Source: an uncultured Prevotellaceae bacterium (GTDB taxonomy: Bacteria; Bacteroidota; Bacteroidia; Bacteroidales; Bacteroidaceae). Taken from it: DNA of 64,000 bases. The notes beneath the pieces are model-generated. The model did no database searches, was not told where the DNA came from, and saw only the letters and a list, made by a program, of their open reading frames with translations. The translations under genes and the position numbers were made by a program. Each line of letters opens with the position of its first letter. Position 1 is the first letter of the stretch. Below are positions 1-8,606 of this stretch, piece by piece. The stretch covers positions 1 through 64,000 of the forward strand of contig CADASP010000005.1 of assembly GCA_902790625.1 (NCBI GenBank), read 5' to 3'.

Positions 1-69
1 GCTGCCATATACAAGTCCGACATCATGTGGAGAGATTACACCCAAATGTCAGAGGAAGAGGATATTTGA
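1..69 (+). CDS. C-terminal end of an upstream gene (partial)
   Basis: The frame starting at base 1 is open for 22 codons and stops at TGA 67-69. It could be the tail of a gene that begins before the window. The peptide is acidic near its end and too short to assign to a family. The AT-rich composition matches the lipoprotein that follows 60 bases later, so both may belong to the same acquired segment. It may equally be chance. Confidence 0.3.
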   Translation, partial: AAIYKSDIMWRDYTQMSEEEDI

Positions 70-129
70 GGTTCGGGAACTCTTCACCATACGGATTAAG
101 AAATATCATCAAAAAGAGAGATTCTATTT

Positions 130-780
130 ATGGTTATGGGGGCAAAACTATTGAATTCATTATTTGTCATATCGTTGTATTTCTATTTTTGCAGCTGTAC
201 AAAAGAAGAAAACGCTGTAACGGTGGACTTCTTTTGTTTTGGGGTGTATGATTGTGAAAACGTCGGCGACATGTCTTTGTACATCACAAGAAACAAATGC
301 TTGTGTAGCTATAATCAAGGTGATTCCACGGATATTGTGCAAATAAAAGACTACGTGGCAAAAGCTATCTGGTTGCTCGCTGACAGTCTTTTCATTGAAA
401 AAAACGCGCAAGTATATGATATGAAGAAAAGAACTGACAGCAATGAATATCATGAAGGGAACCAAATGGTCATCACTGTATCTAAAGATGGCGACAAGAG
501 CTATGAGAGGCATCTTGTTGGAGAAATTTATTATTATGCCCATGAACCACAATTTACGGAGGACTATTATGAGTATATCTACTCGGATACATACCGCCTG
601 TTTTGTCAATATATTGATCTTATCCATGCTTATGTTTCAGGTCAAGAAGCATGGAGATGCTATGTGAACGATGTTTACAAAATGAGTAGAGACCCTAACG
701 CAAGTGTTTTTCATGCTATTCTGCAGACATGTGACAGCATGCAGACTCGCTCAGCTGGATTCGCAATCCCACCCCATTGA
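130..780 (+). CDS. Small AT-rich lipoprotein of unknown function
   Basis: I do not recognise a family. The product is about 216 residues and begins with a hydrophobic stretch ending in a lipobox-like FCSC, so it is probably exported and anchored through the second Cys (near residue 23). An ATG six bases downstream (136) is an equally good start and gives a cleaner signal peptide. The mature part is rich in Tyr, Asp and Cys and has no recognisable motif. Base composition is much more AT-rich than the RHS fragment after it, and the last ~20 codons shift in composition, as if the 3' end was joined to foreign DNA. It precedes RHS debris, so it could be an immunity or associated lipoprotein, but nothing in the sequence proves that. 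Confidence 0.6.
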   Translation: MVMGAKLLNSLFVISLYFYFCSCTKEENAVTVDFFCFGVYDCENVGDMSLYITRNKCLCSYNQGDSTDIVQIKDYVAKAIWLLADSLFIEKNAQVYDMKKRTDSNEYHEGNQMVITVSKDGDKSYERHLVGEIYYYAHEPQFTEDYYEYIYSDTYRLFCQYIDLIHAYVSGQEAWRCYVNDVYKMSRDPNASVFHAILQTCDSMQTRSAGFAIPPH

Positions 781-823
781 ATATCTGCCTTTGCAATGCG
801 TTACCCCCAATCCCTAAAGAACT

Positions 824-1573
824 ATGGAAAAAGAGTGCAACCTGCTGGCGAGCGTGCGCGATGACGCGACCCATTCGGCGTATGCCAATGCCACGGATTT
901 CTATACGGACTCCAGGCAGAAGTCGTACCCCCTCACCTACAACGGGGCGGGGTCGCTGGTGAGCGATGCCGGGCGCAAGATTGCCAGGATAGACTACGAC
1001 TACTTGAACAACCCCGTCCGCATTCAGTTCACCAACGGCAGCGTCACCCGCTACGTCTACAGCACAACGGGTGAGAAGCTGCGCGCCGTGTACCAGACAG
1101 CGGTGCCGAACATCAGCGTCGCCCTGGGCGGCACGAGGGAGCTTGCACTCACGGAGGTGCAGTGCACCGACTCCACGGACTACCTCCTCGGTGGTGCCCT
1201 CACGCTGAAGAACGGGCGCATCGACAAGTGGCAGCACGAGGAGGGCTACTGCCAGGCCGTGAAATACCGTCTCAATGCCAGCCAGGATGATTTCACATTC
1301 TGCTACTACGACCGCGACCACCTCGGCAGCGTGCGCCAAGTGACGAGGGCCGGCAGCGCCAACGGGAAGGTCATCCAGAAGATGGACTACTACCCCTTCG
1401 GCTTGGAGTTCTGCGACGGCTCCACCGGCAGCAACGTGCAACCCCACAACTATAATAGCAAGGAACTCGACCAGATGCACGGTCTGAACACCTACGACTA
1501 CGGCGCACGCCAGTACAACCCCGTCACCGCCCGATGGGACAGGGTGGACCCGCTCTGCGAGAAGTACCACTGA
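824..1573 (+). CDS. Truncated RHS repeat-associated core protein
   Basis: A 249-residue fragment of the C-terminal RHS/YD shell. Visible landmarks are YDYLNNPVRI (YD repeat), a DHLGSVR motif, YYPFGLEF, and the core end YDYGARQYNPVTARWDRVDPL. In complete RHS toxins this core is preceded by hundreds of residues of YD repeats and followed by a SPYxYxxNNP segment, the autocleavage site and a toxin tip. Here an in-frame TAA (815-817) lies just before the ATG, and a stop follows directly after DPLCEKYH, so both the barrel and the toxin are missing. It is GC-rich while both neighbours are AT-rich. I read it as a relic of a polymorphic toxin cassette, or a donor fragment for recombination, that probably does not act alone. 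Confidence 0.75.
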   Translation: MEKECNLLASVRDDATHSAYANATDFYTDSRQKSYPLTYNGAGSLVSDAGRKIARIDYDYLNNPVRIQFTNGSVTRYVYSTTGEKLRAVYQTAVPNISVALGGTRELALTEVQCTDSTDYLLGGALTLKNGRIDKWQHEEGYCQAVKYRLNASQDDFTFCYYDRDHLGSVRQVTRAGSANGKVIQKMDYYPFGLEFCDGSTGSNVQPHNYNSKELDQMHGLNTYDYGARQYNPVTARWDRVDPLCEKYH

Positions 1574-1610
1574 CGAGTACTGAATAAGTTGACACTCATC
1601 ACTATAAATT

Positions 1611-2228
1611 ATGGTCACATACTACATTTTAACCCACCGTTTCAAAAGAGGAATGATAGAAATCACATCTGAAACAGACTATCGGCTGTTTCAAAGATAC
1701 CTTGACCCTCTTCAAAAAGAAAGGCTTCCTAATAACATTAAATTTAGAATCGCAGCTGGAAGTAAAAAATATGACATCATTCGACTGTATGAACGCGGAG
1801 AAGAATTTTACTCTCAAAGAGTCATTGACGTACTATCACAGTTTGTTGATATGAATGGAAAATGCTACCCAATTAGAATTGACGGTGTTGAGGAACAGTA
1901 TCATGTCTTAAATAATTTGGTAGCTTGTCCTTTCCTAAATAGAAACGAAAGTATATCTATAGATGATCCATGTTTCTTGGAAGTGCAAGACACGCCACTT
2001 CACATCTTTGGTGTAGAAAACACTTCGTTTGTGATAGTGTCAGAAGAGATCAAAAATGCACTTTTGAAAAATAAGATTTCGGTTGGCAGCGGCCGCTGCC
2101 ATCATTGGCGGCGTTCGCTGCCATCATTGGCAGCGGCCGCTGCCAATCATGTCCCCGCCCGCTGCCAACCTACCTTTTCCCTCTGCGGTGCCTCCCGCTC
2201 CCTGTTTGTCGTGCGCCGCCTCTCCTGA
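1611..2228 (+). CDS. Imm11/DUF1629-like immunity protein with a repeat-derived C-terminus
   Basis: The first ~155 residues resemble the Imm11 (DUF1629) and Imm43 type of immunity proteins found behind RHS and other polymorphic toxins: an opening YYIL strand, a central segment YHVLNNLVACPFLNR and a closing segment ending ALLKNKIS. It lies 38 bases after the RHS fragment, the normal place for an immunity gene, but the toxin tip is gone, so it is an orphan. From codon ~158 (2081 onward) the frame enters a GC-rich palindromic repeat and then low-complexity DNA, giving about 48 residues of His/Ala/Arg/Pro-rich sequence. The natural stop was probably lost when the repeat inserted. The family assignment is from pattern recognition only. 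Confidence 0.6.
   Translation: MVTYYILTHRFKRGMIEITSETDYRLFQRYLDPLQKERLPNNIKFRIAAGSKKYDIIRLYERGEEFYSQRVIDVLSQFVDMNGKCYPIRIDGVEEQYHVLNNLVACPFLNRNESISIDDPCFLEVQDTPLHIFGVENTSFVIVSEEIKNALLKNKISVGSGRCHHWRRSLPSLAAAAANHVPARCQPTFSLCGASRSLFVVRRLS
2081..2170. repeat. Nested palindromic repeat with two NotI-core palindromes
   Basis: The segment opens with GGTTGGCAGCGG and closes with its reverse complement CCGCTGCCAACC (2159-2170), so the whole 90 bp is an imperfect inverted repeat. Inside are a perfect 18-nt palindrome (2084-2101) and a perfect 22-nt palindrome (2126-2147), both centred on GCGGCCGC. It supplies the C-terminal codons of the immunity gene and differs sharply in base composition from the gene body. 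It resembles a REP/MITE-type insertion. No transposase is nearby. Confidence 0.7.
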
Positions 2229-2317
2229 ATCCACTCCATTTCGTTCGTCATCAACAATGCCCACCTACATGTCGTCACTTTTGATTTATAAGTCAAACAA
2301 TCTATCCTTCGTAGAAT

Positions 2318-2363
2318 GATGACGCAGCCTTTTCCCTCGGCTGAGGGAAAAGGCTGCGTCATC
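2318..2363. terminator. Bidirectional intrinsic terminator
   Basis: A perfect 21-bp stem (2318-2338 with 2343-2363) closes a 4-nt loop and is followed by GTTTTTG on the plus strand. It lies between the plus-strand immunity gene and the minus-strand DUF4468 gene, so it can end transcription from both sides. Confidence 0.88.
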
Positions 2364-2436
2364 GTTTTTGAACTTGCCTTTCGCAAAGCATGCCCTTTGT
2401 TGAGCGCCCTTGCGTCAAACGGTCGTTTTGGCGGCA

Positions 2437-3174
2437 TCACCAGTCGTCGTCGTCATTGCCCACGATGCCATTCTTGATGGCCTCTTCCACCTTGTCGATG
2501 ATGGCGTTGCTGTAGGCGTGCGTCATCACCAGCGCCTTGGCGCAGGTGCGCTTCTGCGGGTCTTTCTCCACGAAGGGATAGTGCTTGGCTATCTCCCACT
2601 GCTCGTCGTAGAGGTTGGCGTTGGTCTTGTCTTCCTTCTTACGCTTGGAGTCGCCGTATGTCCGCTCGTCGGGGTCGACCAGGCTGAGCCATCCCCCGCT
2701 CACGTCGGCCAGGATGTCGTAGCTCTGCACGGTGTAGGTGACGCGAATCTTCCCGTCTTTGATGTCGAGTCGGATGACGGGCGTGATGCTCACCGAGTAT
2801 TTGTTCAGCGTGCCCGTGTGGTTGACGATGGCGGGAATGGTGGAAGTGATGATGATGCAGCCGGCCTCTTTGTCGTTGAGGGTGATGGCCTGCTTGTCTT
2901 TGAAGGTGGCGGTGGCCCAGTAGTTAAGTGCCACGTAGAGCTGGTCGCGCGTCTTTCCCGGTGCTTCAATCACCTGCTGATAGGTGAGCGACTCGTTCTT
3001 GTCGAGGGCCAGCCCCGAGGCGAGGTTCTTGGCTGCGTCGAGCCACTTGTCGCCATACCGCTCCTTGGCATATTTCTCCAGGTCGGCGGCTTTCATCACT
3101 TGAGCTTGTAAACTTATTGCGCCGCAGATGACGAAGATGGCGGCGAGCATCCATCGTAGTGGTTGTCTTTTCAT
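2437..3174 (-). CDS. Exported DUF4468 domain protein
   Basis: 245 residues with a classical signal peptide (MKRQPLRWMLAAIF, cleavage likely after SLQAQ). Residues ~65-165 fit the DUF4468 domain, a small alpha/beta fold found in exported Bacteroidetes proteins. It has the sequence TFKDKQAITLNDKEAG, the strand GCIIITST and the strand pair DIKDGKIRVTYTVQSYDI. The C-terminus is acidic (NDDDDW). The biochemical role of this family is unknown. It starts 43 bases after the sufD stop with no obvious promoter in the gap, so it is probably the last gene of the long minus-strand operon. The strong hairpin downstream would end that operon. Confidence 0.85.
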   Translation of the reverse strand: MKRQPLRWMLAAIFVICGAISLQAQVMKAADLEKYAKERYGDKWLDAAKNLASGLALDKNESLTYQQVIEAPGKTRDQLYVALNYWATATFKDKQAITLNDKEAGCIIITSTIPAIVNHTGTLNKYSVSITPVIRLDIKDGKIRVTYTVQSYDILADVSGGWLSLVDPDERTYGDSKRKKEDKTNANLYDEQWEIAKHYPFVEKDPQKRTCAKALVMTHAYSNAIIDKVEEAIKNGIVGNDDDDW

Positions 3175-3217
3175 CGTTTTAAAAGTTTTATATAATGGTT
3201 GATAATCATTCGTTTCC

Positions 3218-4555
3218 CTATTTGCACAGGCGGCATCCCTCGCACTTGTTCAGCTCGCCTCGGAAGCGCTTCTCCACCAGATAGTGCAGACGGTCGCGCA
3301 GTGGCTCGAGCTGCATCTTGTCCACCACCTCGTTGATGAATGCCTGTTGCAGCAGGATGCGTGCCTCGCGCTCGCTGATGCCACGCTGGCGCATATAGAA
3401 CAGCGCCTGGTCGCCCAGCTGGCCCACGGTGCTGCCGTGGGCGCACTTCACGTCGTCGGCATAGATTTCGAGCATCGGCTGCGTCAGCATGCGGGCGGTG
3501 GGACTGGCGCAGAGGTTCTGGTTGGTCATCTGCGAGGTGGTCTGCTGGGCACCCGGCTGCACCAGCACCCGGCCGGCGAAGGCACCCAGCGAGTCGCCAT
3601 CGAGCACATACTTATACACTTCGTTGCTGGTGCAGTGGGTGGCTTGGTGGGTGATGAGCGTGTTGTTGTCCACGTGCTGCTGCTGGTCGGCGATGACGCA
3701 TCCATAGCAGCCGCACTCTGCGCCCTCGCCCTGAAGCGTCAGGTCGAGCTTGTTGCGCGTGGTGCCGTTGTGGAGGGTGATGACATTGTGGGTGACGCGG
3801 CTGTGGGCCTGCTGCTCGATGTAGGCGTTGCTCACGCGTACATTCTTATAATGTGTCTCCTCCATGCAGTAGAGGTCGAGGCTGGCATGGTCGGCCACGA
3901 AAGCCTCGATGACCTGCGTGGTGAGAAAACTGCTGTCGCTGGCGGTGTGGTCGCAGAAGAGCATCTTCAGCTCGGCACCCTCCTCGAGCACGATGAGCAC
4001 GCGGCGGTTCACCATCAGTCCACCCTGCAGACGCGGCGGGGCCTGCAGCACGTTGATGACCTGCAGGGCGCGCTCCACCTTGACGCCCCGTGGCACGTAG
4101 ACGTAGATGCCGTCTTGCGCCAGCATGGTGTTCAGGTTGCTCACCGCATCATCGTCGTTGCCAGCCAAGCGGTTGTAGAAACTGCTTTGGGCGAGCTGTC
4201 GCAAAGGCTGCACCACGACGCCCTGCGGCAGCGACACCTTGGGCGGCGTGCCAGCGCAGAAGGCATCGTTGACGATGAAGAAAAGGCTGGTGGAGAGGTT
4301 GGGCACATCGCAGCTGAAGGCCTTGTAGGGGTCGGCGGGAATCGTCAGTCGGTTCAGGTTCACGCCATAGTTGGGTTCGAAGAGCCGCTGCATGTCGGTG
4401 TATTTGTAGCGCTCCACCTTCTGCGTGGGGAACCCCTTGGCGGCAAAGCGACCGAAAGCCTCGTCGCGCACGGCGTTCATCATGCTGCTGCCGTGGGCGA
4501 CAATCGTGTCGCGCTGCTGCTCGTACAGTTCTATGTATTGTTGCTCGCTGTTCAT
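3218..4555 (-). CDS. sufD: Fe-S cluster assembly scaffold subunit SufD
   Basis: 445 residues, the usual SufD length. SufD pairs with SufB and SufC in the SufBCD scaffold that builds Fe-S clusters in the cytoplasm. The C-terminal beta-helix signature KCAHGSTVG is present, followed by the helical GISEREARILLQQAF block and a terminal CEGCRLCK. The His of KCAHG is the conserved functional residue of the family. The start lies 7 bases after the sufC stop, so the two are translationally coupled. Neither sufB nor the desulfurase sufS, which usually sit in the same operon, is next to it; an M16 peptidase gene lies upstream and a DUF4468 gene downstream. Confidence 0.97.
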   Translation of the reverse strand: MNSEQQYIELYEQQRDTIVAHGSSMMNAVRDEAFGRFAAKGFPTQKVERYKYTDMQRLFEPNYGVNLNRLTIPADPYKAFSCDVPNLSTSLFFIVNDAFCAGTPPKVSLPQGVVVQPLRQLAQSSFYNRLAGNDDDAVSNLNTMLAQDGIYVYVPRGVKVERALQVINVLQAPPRLQGGLMVNRRVLIVLEEGAELKMLFCDHTASDSSFLTTQVIEAFVADHASLDLYCMEETHYKNVRVSNAYIEQQAHSRVTHNVITLHNGTTRNKLDLTLQGEGAECGCYGCVIADQQQHVDNNTLITHQATHCTSNEVYKYVLDGDSLGAFAGRVLVQPGAQQTTSQMTNQNLCASPTARMLTQPMLEIYADDVKCAHGSTVGQLGDQALFYMRQRGISEREARILLQQAFINEVVDKMQLEPLRDRLHYLVEKRFRGELNKCEGCRLCK

Positions 4556-4562
4556 GGTGTGC

Positions 4563-5318
4563 TTATGCCTCTTGGATGTCTTCTTTTATCCAGTCGTAGC
4601 CTCGCTCCTGAATGTCGTGCGCCAGTTCGGGGCCTCCCGTCTTCACGATGCGCCCTTGATAGAGCACATGCACGAACTGCGGGCGAATCATGTCGAGCAG
4701 ACGGTCGTAGTGGGTGATGACGATGCACGAGGTGTCGGGGCGCATCAGCTTGTTAACGCCTTCGGCCACGATGCGCATGGCATCCACGTCGAGGCCGGAG
4801 TCGGTCTCGTCGAGGATGCTCAGCTTGGGTTCGAGCATGGCCATCTGGAATATCTCGTTGCGCTTCTTCTCGCCTCCGCTGAAGCCTTCGTTCACCGAGC
4901 GGTTGGCCAGCTTCGAGTCCAGCTCCACCAGCTTGCGCTTCTCGCGCATCAGCTTCAGGAAGTCGCCCGCTTTCATCGGATCCAGCCCCTGTGCCTTTCG
5001 CCGCTCATTGATGGCGGCCTTCATGAAGTTGGTCATACTCACGCCGGGAATCTCCACCGGGTATTGGAACGAGAGGAACAGCCCCTCGTGGGCGCGCTCT
5101 TCGGGTTTCATCTGCAGCAGGTCCTTGCCATTGAACCATGCCTCGCCGGCGGTGACCTCATAGAGCGGGTTCCCCACCAGCACAGCCGAGAGGGTGCTCT
5201 TTCCCGACCCGTTGGGTCCCATGATGGCGTGGGTCTCGCCATCGGCAATCTCCAGGTTGATGCCTTTCAGTATCTCTTTCTCGCCGATGCGGGCGTGCAG
5301 ATTTCTCACTTGTAACAT
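4563..5318 (-). CDS. sufC: Fe-S cluster assembly ATPase SufC
   Basis: 251 residues from the ATG at 5318 (MLQVRNLHARIG). The open frame extends further upstream, but those codons overlap the M16 gene and look unlike SufC. It is an ABC-type ATPase with Walker A GPNGSGKST (about residues 38-46), a Q-loop in FLSFQYPVEIPG, the signature FSGGEKKRNEI and a Walker B ending in DETDSGLD, the SufC form rather than a transporter ATPase. It drives conformational change of the SufBD scaffold. It starts 25 bases after the M16 stop and is followed at once by sufD. Confidence 0.97.
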   Translation of the reverse strand: MLQVRNLHARIGEKEILKGINLEIADGETHAIMGPNGSGKSTLSAVLVGNPLYEVTAGEAWFNGKDLLQMKPEERAHEGLFLSFQYPVEIPGVSMTNFMKAAINERRKAQGLDPMKAGDFLKLMREKRKLVELDSKLANRSVNEGFSGGEKKRNEIFQMAMLEPKLSILDETDSGLDVDAMRIVAEGVNKLMRPDTSCIVITHYDRLLDMIRPQFVHVLYQGRIVKTGGPELAHDIQERGYDWIKEDIQEA

Positions 5319-5343
5319 GTCGGTCTCTCTTTTTATTCTGTTT

Positions 5344-6573
5344 TTATTGATATATGAGTGTGGTGATGTGCTCCGGGCTAAAGAGCTGTTGGGCCACGCT
5401 GAGCAAGTCATCGGCGGTGAGTCGCTCGATGTGCGCCATGATGTCGTTCAGGCTGCGACCATGCCCGGTGTGCAGGAATGTGCGGGCGAAGTCGATGGTG
5501 AACTGTTCGCGGTTCTCGCAGGCGATGGCCAGCTGTCCTTGCAGCTGCCTCTTGGCATTGCGCAAGAAGGTGGCAGTGAGGGGGTGCTGCATCAGGCGGT
5601 CGAGTTCGTTGCGCACCAATCGTCGACAGCGGTCGGTGTCGTGAGGGTCGCAGCCGAAGTAGACGGCCCATAAACCGGTGTCGCTGTAGCACGTCATCGT
5701 GCTGTCGACGGAATACACCAGTCCGTGGCGCTCGCGCAGCGACAGGTTCAGGCGTGAGTTCATGCTGGGTCCGCCCAGGATGTTGTTCAGCAGATAGAGT
5801 GCCCACCGACGCTCATCTGCGGCGGAGAAGGCACGAGTGCCCATCATCACGTGGGCTTGATGGGTGCCACGCTCACGGATGGTCACAGCGGGGAGTGAAG
5901 AGTCCAAGGGAAGGGAAGAGTCCAAGGGGAGGGAAGGGGACGTTACTTCCCCTTGCAGGTCTATTGTCCCTTTCACTCCCTTTTCACTCCCTCTCACTCC
6001 CTTTTCACTCCCTGAAACAAACAACACACAGTTCTCGGGCCTGTACCATTGCTGGGTGAAGCGGCGGGCATCGTCGCTGGTATAGGAGCGCACCTGCTGA
6101 CTGTTGCCCAGGATGTTGTGCCCCAGGGGATGACCAGGGAAGAGCAGATTCTCGAACTCGTCGTAGATAAGCTCTGAGGGCGTGTCCTCATAGCTTTCAA
6201 TCTCATCGCACACCACCTCACGCTCTTTCTCCACCTCATGCTGAGGGTACTGGCTGTTGAAGACAATGTCGCAGAGCACATCAATGGCGCGCTGTAGATA
6301 TTGCTGCTGCACCACGCAGTAGAACACCGTGTCTTCCTTGTTGGTGAAAGCGTTGAGCTCGCCACCCACGCCCTCGATGTCGTTGATAATCTTTCGGGCC
6401 GAGCGACGGTTGGTGCCCTTGAAGGCCAGGTGCTCGCAGAAGTGGGCCAGCCCCTGTTGGTCGGGAGTTTCGTTGCGGGTACCAGCATGCACGGCAATGC
6501 CGCAGTAGGCCACTTGCGACGTACTGTTCAGCTGAAGAAAGCGCAGTCCTGAAGGAAGGGTGGGAAGTTTCAT
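5344..6573 (-). CDS. M16 family zinc peptidase with an in-frame repeat insertion
   Basis: 409 residues from the ATG at 6573, which overlaps the helicase stop as ATGA. The inverted zinc motif HFCEH is at residues 44-48 and a probable third ligand, Glu124, lies in REVVCDEIESYED. The C-terminal inactive half carries the usual YSVDS segment. Peptidases of this class are often exported or act on small peptides, but I see no signal peptide here. Residues ~189-228 between the two halves consist of repeated SEKGV and LPLDSS units encoded by simple-sequence DNA (about 5887-6010). Related proteins normally have a short linker there. The active-site half is intact, so activity is likely kept. Confidence 0.94.
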   Translation of the reverse strand: MKLPTLPSGLRFLQLNSTSQVAYCGIAVHAGTRNETPDQQGLAHFCEHLAFKGTNRRSARKIINDIEGVGGELNAFTNKEDTVFYCVVQQQYLQRAIDVLCDIVFNSQYPQHEVEKEREVVCDEIESYEDTPSELIYDEFENLLFPGHPLGHNILGNSQQVRSYTSDDARRFTQQWYRPENCVLFVSGSEKGVRGSEKGVKGTIDLQGEVTSPSLPLDSSLPLDSSLPAVTIRERGTHQAHVMMGTRAFSAADERRWALYLLNNILGGPSMNSRLNLSLRERHGLVYSVDSTMTCYSDTGLWAVYFGCDPHDTDRCRRLVRNELDRLMQHPLTATFLRNAKRQLQGQLAIACENREQFTIDFARTFLHTGHGRSLNDIMAHIERLTADDLLSVAQQLFSPEHITTLIYQ

Positions 6574-8606
6574 GCGTGAGAGGCTGTTTTCAGTGATTGA
6601 ATATATTGCCACAGCTTGCGGTAGAAAGGATGGCGGGTGAGCGTGTGACTGTCGCCCAGAATAATCACCTTCATTCGTGCACGGGTGATGGCGACGTTCA
6701 TGCGGCGCAGATCGCGGAGGAAGCCTATCTGTCCCTCGTCGTTGCTGCGCACCAGCGAGATGACGATGATGTCGCGCTCCTGCCCTTGGAAGCCATCGAC
6801 GGTGTTCACCGTGATTTGCCGACGGAAGGGTTTCAGGCATTCGTTCTTGCGCAACAGCTGGCGCAGCAACTGCACCTGCGCACGATAGGGCGAGATGATG
6901 CCCACATCGAGTCGCTCCTGCTGGATGCGCTCGCGGCCTATCAGCTCAAAGTAGGCTTGCAGGCTGAGCAGTGTGAGGCGGGCCTCAAGACGGTTGAGGC
7001 GACTGTTGGAGGTGCCCGTGCTTTCAGAGCCATCCTCATCGTCGGGGTCGTCGGGATTCGCCGATTTATCTGTGTATTCCGAGGTGTCTACCCAGGTCAT
7101 GGGCAGGTCGAGGTCGAGGATGCTGCGGTGCTGCACTTGCGGTGCCGCCACCATGAGGTTGTGGTAGAACCAGTCGCTGCTGAATCGCATGATGTCCTCG
7201 TGCATGCGATACTGCATGCGGAGCAGCGTCACCGCTTCGGGCTTCTCATGGGCAATGCGCTCCATGAGCGTGCGCCCCAAGCCGCCCTTCATGGCCTCGT
7301 AGCATTTCACCGTGGGGGGCAGCTGACAGTGGTCGCCAGCGAAGACGACGCGACCGGCGCGGCGGATGGCTATCCAACAGGCGGCCTCCAGAGCCTGGGC
7401 GGCCTCGTCGATGAACAGCGTGCCGAACTTCTGCCCGTCGAGCAGACGGTTGGCCGAGCCGACAAGGGTGCTGGCAATGACATGGGCTTGGCCAAACAGC
7501 TCCTGCTGGATGCGTATCTCCAGCTCGGTGGCCCGGCTCTTCAGGCGGTCCATCTTCTGATGCCAGTTGTCGCTGCGCTTCTTCTGGCTGCGCAGTTCGC
7601 GGATGGCCTTGCGTATGGCCCACAGTTGCGGATAATCGGGATGGGCCTCGAAGCGGCGTTCGTAGGTGAACGAGAGCATCTTGTCGTCGACACGCGAGGG
7701 GTTGCCGATGCGCAGCACGTTCAAGCCGCGGTCCACCAGCTTCTCGCTAATCCAGTCTACGGCCATGTTGCTCTGCGCGCACACCAGCACCTGGGGCTCG
7801 CGGCGCAACGTCTCGTAGATAGCCTCTACGAGCGTGGTGGTCTTGCCCGTGCCGGGAGGGCCATGCACGATGGCCACGTCCTTGGCGCGCAGCACCTCGT
7901 TCACGGCATGCTCTTGCGTGGGGTTCAGGTAGTCGAAGCCCATATCGGGGAAGCTGTAGGTCTCGGCCTTCTGCCGCGAATAGAACAGGTCGCGCAGATA
8001 GCCCAGACGGCCCTTGGCACGCATGGTGCGCTCCAGGGCCTCGAACATCAGGCGATAGCTGGTCTCGTCGAAGAAGAGCTGCACGCCCAGCTGGGCATCA
8101 TCAGCGAGCAAGAGGTCGGCAACGGGGAAGCCATCAGGCACAGCCACCACCATGCGGTCGCCATCGACATAAGATACGGTGCCAGTGGAAGAGAAGAAAT
8201 GGGGTGACGGGGGTTGATGGGGTGATGGGGCTGAAGGGGATTGCCCATTAGACCCATTCGCCCCATCAACCTTAAAGAACTGCACCGGCTTGCCAAACTC
8301 GAAGTTGTGGTCGTCGGGTTCCTCGTCCTCTGCCGTTGGCTGGCGAAACACCTCCACGCAGAGCTGGTTGAGCGAGTTGTAGTAGCTGCGACCCACGCGC
8401 AAGGGCATCCAAGCATCGCCACGGGCCACCAAACGCTCCACGCCACGAGCCTGCTGAGCCTGAAGAAAAGCCTCCTTCTCCTGCTCGTATTCCAGCTGCA
8501 ACAGCATGCGCTGTCGCTGCAATTCCAGTATGGGTGATGTTACGTCAGCCAAATCCCAAATCCTTGTTTCAACGTGAAGGCACAAATGGCTACAGCTTCG
8601 AATCAA
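6570..8606 (-). CDS. Superfamily 1 DNA/RNA helicase, Upf1/IGHMBP2-like
   Basis: 678 residues from a TTG at 8606 preceded by GAGGA. A second TTG at 8552 with AGGA upstream gives the N-terminus expected for the family (LADVTSPILELQ). Motif I is GPPGTGKT (about 249-256), motif II is DEAA (about 400-403), then GDHCQLPP, QYRMHE, TVDGFQGQE and the motif VI segment NVAITRAR near the C-terminus. This order is typical of Upf1-like helicases that unwind nucleic acid 5' to 3'. Residues ~113-139 are a Ser/Pro/Gly/His-rich insert encoded by a ggggtgatgggg-type repeat (8188-8275), inside the N-terminal beta-barrel region. The gene overlaps the DUF3108 gene by 17 bases and the M16 gene by 4. Confidence 0.94.
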   Translation of the reverse strand: MIRSCSHLCLHVETRIWDLADVTSPILELQRQRMLLQLEYEQEKEAFLQAQQARGVERLVARGDAWMPLRVGRSYYNSLNQLCVEVFRQPTAEDEEPDDHNFEFGKPVQFFKVDGANGSNGQSPSAPSPHQPPSPHFFSSTGTVSYVDGDRMVVAVPDGFPVADLLLADDAQLGVQLFFDETSYRLMFEALERTMRAKGRLGYLRDLFYSRQKAETYSFPDMGFDYLNPTQEHAVNEVLRAKDVAIVHGPPGTGKTTTLVEAIYETLRREPQVLVCAQSNMAVDWISEKLVDRGLNVLRIGNPSRVDDKMLSFTYERRFEAHPDYPQLWAIRKAIRELRSQKKRSDNWHQKMDRLKSRATELEIRIQQELFGQAHVIASTLVGSANRLLDGQKFGTLFIDEAAQALEAACWIAIRRAGRVVFAGDHCQLPPTVKCYEAMKGGLGRTLMERIAHEKPEAVTLLRMQYRMHEDIMRFSSDWFYHNLMVAAPQVQHRSILDLDLPMTWVDTSEYTDKSANPDDPDDEDGSESTGTSNSRLNRLEARLTLLSLQAYFELIGRERIQQERLDVGIISPYRAQVQLLRQLLRKNECLKPFRRQITVNTVDGFQGQERDIIVISLVRSNDEGQIGFLRDLRRMNVAITRARMKVIILGDSHTLTRHPFYRKLWQYIQSLKTASHA

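Noticed and set aside
716-1618. A 300-codon minus-strand frame opposite the RHS fragment
   Set aside because: Its sequence is Val/Ala/His-rich shadow coding. The plus-strand frame shows clear RHS motifs.
2081-2170. Integration site (att) of a phage or integrative element
   Set aside because: No tRNA gene, integrase or second copy of the arms was found in the window.
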